Of a DNA stretch of 7,532 nucleotides, positions 6,892 to 7,532 are shown in pieces. This DNA is from Spirochaetaceae bacterium (GTDB lineage Bacteria; Spirochaetota; Spirochaetia; Treponematales; Breznakiellaceae), in contig JAIRSS010000071.1 of assembly GCA_031255315.1 (NCBI GenBank), positions 1-7,532 on the forward strand, written 5' to 3'. The notes below the pieces were generated by a model. The model had not been told where the DNA came from and did not search any database. It worked only from the letters and a program-made list of their open reading frames with translations. Made by a program: the position numbers and the translations under genes. How positions within the stretch are numbered: position 1 is the first letter of the stretch; each line of letters begins with the position of its first letter.

Positions 6892-6897
6892 TTTATA
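6892..6897 (-). promoter_or_regulatory. Candidate -10 element for ftsH
   Basis: On the minus strand this reads TATAAA, in an AT-rich stretch, with an overlapping alternative TATATT just upstream. At the proper distance the -35 region is only a weak TTCGGT-like sequence, so the assignment is uncertain. No heat-shock CIRCE element (TTAGCACTC type) was found. Confidence 0.3.
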
Positions 6898-6930
6898 CAA
6901 TATACTTCCAGAAAAACCGAAAAGAAAGGA

Positions 6931-6974
6931 AAACCGGTAATAACCCATGATCGCCGGGAGTGAACAGCCGGTTT
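6931..6974. repeat. Inverted repeat AAACCGG / CCGGTTT in the divergent intergenic region
   Basis: AAACCGG at 6931-6937 and CCGGTTT at 6968-6974 are perfect complements separated by 30 bases. The pair lies between the candidate ftsH -10 element and the malic enzyme promoter, so it could be a two-site operator serving either gene. Seven-base arms can arise by chance. Confidence 0.25.
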
Positions 6975-7013
6975 GCGGGGGTCATTGCTTCTTCTCACAG
7001 CAAAAAAAAATAC

Positions 7014-7043
7014 TTGACTTTAGAACACCTTATATGGTACTCT
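7014..7043 (+). promoter_or_regulatory. Promoter of the malic enzyme gene
   Basis: TTGACT at 7014-7019 matches the -35 consensus at five of six positions. After 18 bases comes TACTCT (7038-7043), preceded by TGG as an extended -10 motif. A run of nine A at 7002-7010 just upstream resembles an UP element. Transcription would start near 7050, giving a leader of about 80 bases. Confidence 0.6.
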
Positions 7044-7047
7044 CTGA

Positions 7048-7084
7048 ATTGCGCTAGGAATACTAGGAATTACCAAGCGCCAAT
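7048..7084 (+). promoter_or_regulatory. Direct repeat inside an inverted repeat at the expected transcription start
   Basis: TAGGAATAC (7055-7063) is followed at once by TAGGAATTAC (7064-7073). The pair is flanked by ATTGCGCT (7048-7055) and AGCGCCAAT (7076-7084), which are complementary except for one bulged C. In DNA this could be an operator next to the transcription start; in RNA it could be a hairpin at the 5' end of the mRNA. Confidence 0.4.
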
Positions 7085-7105
7085 ACCTGAAACTGGAGGA
7101 ACATT

Positions 7106-7150
7106 ATGAAAGGACAAGGAGGAATGCTATGCGAATCGATCCTTCACTGA
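7106..7150 (+). CDS. Possible 14-codon leader peptide overlapping the malic enzyme start
   Basis: An ATG at 7106 follows GGAGGA (7095-7100) with ideal five-base spacing. It opens MKGQGGMLCESILH and stops with TGA at 7148-7150. The reading frame differs from the malic enzyme frame, whose ATG at 7129 lies inside it and has its own ribosome binding site, embedded in codons 4-6 of the leader ORF. Ribosomes on the leader ORF would therefore pass over the second start, which could couple or limit its translation. The peptide has no run of one amino acid of the kind used for attenuation. Confidence 0.4.
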   Translation: MKGQGGMLCESILH

Positions 7151-7532
7151 AAAATCTTGACGGGCTGTTCCCCGCGGATTTTACCGAAGACCAGAAGGCC
7201 CGGGCCAAGACCCTGTTCCTGAAAAACCTTGCCGCCGGCGCGCATGAGTTTTACGGCGGCAAGATGCAGACCGTCCCCAAGTGCGGTATTTACGGCCTCA
7301 ACTGGTTCAACGTGTGGTATACCCCGGGGGTCTCCCAGGTCTCCACGACGATTCGGGATGACAACGACGCTTCCTTCGCCCTTTCCAACCGGGGCAGCCT
7401 GACGGCGGTGGTTTCTGATTCCACCCGGGTGCTGGGGGACGGCGACTGTACGCCCCCCGGCGGCCTGGGCGTCATGGAAGGCAAGGCCATGATCATGAAG
7501 TATCTGGGCGGGGTTGACGCGGTGGCGCTCTG
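7129..7532 (+). CDS. Malic enzyme, N-terminal part (cut by window end)
   Basis: The visible 134 residues are the N-terminal domain of a malic enzyme, the cytoplasmic enzyme that oxidatively decarboxylates malate to pyruvate and CO2 with NAD+ or NADP+ and Mg2+ or Mn2+. Markers are YGGKMQTVPKC at 42-52, the catalytic-tyrosine motif YTPGV at 64-68, SNRGSLTAVVSDSTRVLGDGD at 86-106, and GLGVMEGKAMIMKYLGGVDAVAL at 112-134 with the likely catalytic lysine K119. The cofactor-binding domain lies beyond the window, so NAD or NADP preference cannot be read. The ATG at 7129 is well supported by AAGGAGGA at 7116-7123, five bases away. The sequence GDGDCTPPGGLGVMEGKA differs from the more usual GLGNIGPEAALPVMEGKA, which suggests a less common subfamily. 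The gene has its own promoter at 7014-7043 and a leader ORF that overlaps its start. Confidence 0.88.
   Translation, partial: MRIDPSLKNLDGLFPADFTEDQKARAKTLFLKNLAAGAHEFYGGKMQTVPKCGIYGLNWFNVWYTPGVSQVSTTIRDDNDASFALSNRGSLTAVVSDSTRVLGDGDCTPPGGLGVMEGKAMIMKYLGGVDAVAL

Overview
The window suggests a spirochaete, most likely a GC-rich relative of Treponema (for example a termite-gut type). This is an inference from protein style (the edge fragment resembling an LPP20-type lipoprotein, a stand-alone DbpA-domain protein, an FtsH of spirochaetal appearance). No rRNA or other phylogenetic marker is present, so the assignment is tentative. I see no phage genes, transposase, CRISPR array, tRNA or rRNA.

Layout. 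(1) Positions 3-1895, plus strand: the C-terminal part of an upstream protein runs without a stop codon into a Na+/phosphate cotransporter with a C-terminal PhoU-like domain. (2) 1912-2586, minus strand: a small glyoxalase II-like metallo-beta-lactamase-fold hydrolase, convergent with the transporter across 16 bases. (3) About 2614-3771, plus strand: a membrane protein of unknown function, divergent from the hydrolase. It has a good ribosome binding site but no ATG start, and two G homopolymers lie inside the gene. (4) 3727-4413, minus strand: a stand-alone DbpA-type RNA-binding protein that overlaps the membrane-protein gene tail-to-tail by 45 bases. (5) 4414-4741: a GC-rich intergenic stretch with a long inverted repeat and a 16-base perfect palindrome. 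(6) 4742-6718, minus strand: complete ftsH. (7) 6719-7128: a divergent regulatory region with a possible long ftsH leader, a clear plus-strand promoter, a repeat element near the expected transcription start, and a 14-codon leader ORF. (8) 7129 to the window end: the N-terminal third or so of a malic enzyme.

The genes look like ordinary housekeeping and accessory functions: phosphate uptake, thioester or related hydrolysis, RNA binding, membrane protein quality control, and malate-to-pyruvate conversion. They alternate in strand, so most are probably single transcription units rather than one operon. I found no convincing new multi-gene system. The items most worth a second look are the in-frame junction at the left edge, the unknown membrane protein with its start and G tracts, the structured intergenic element, and the leader ORF and repeats in front of the malic enzyme gene.
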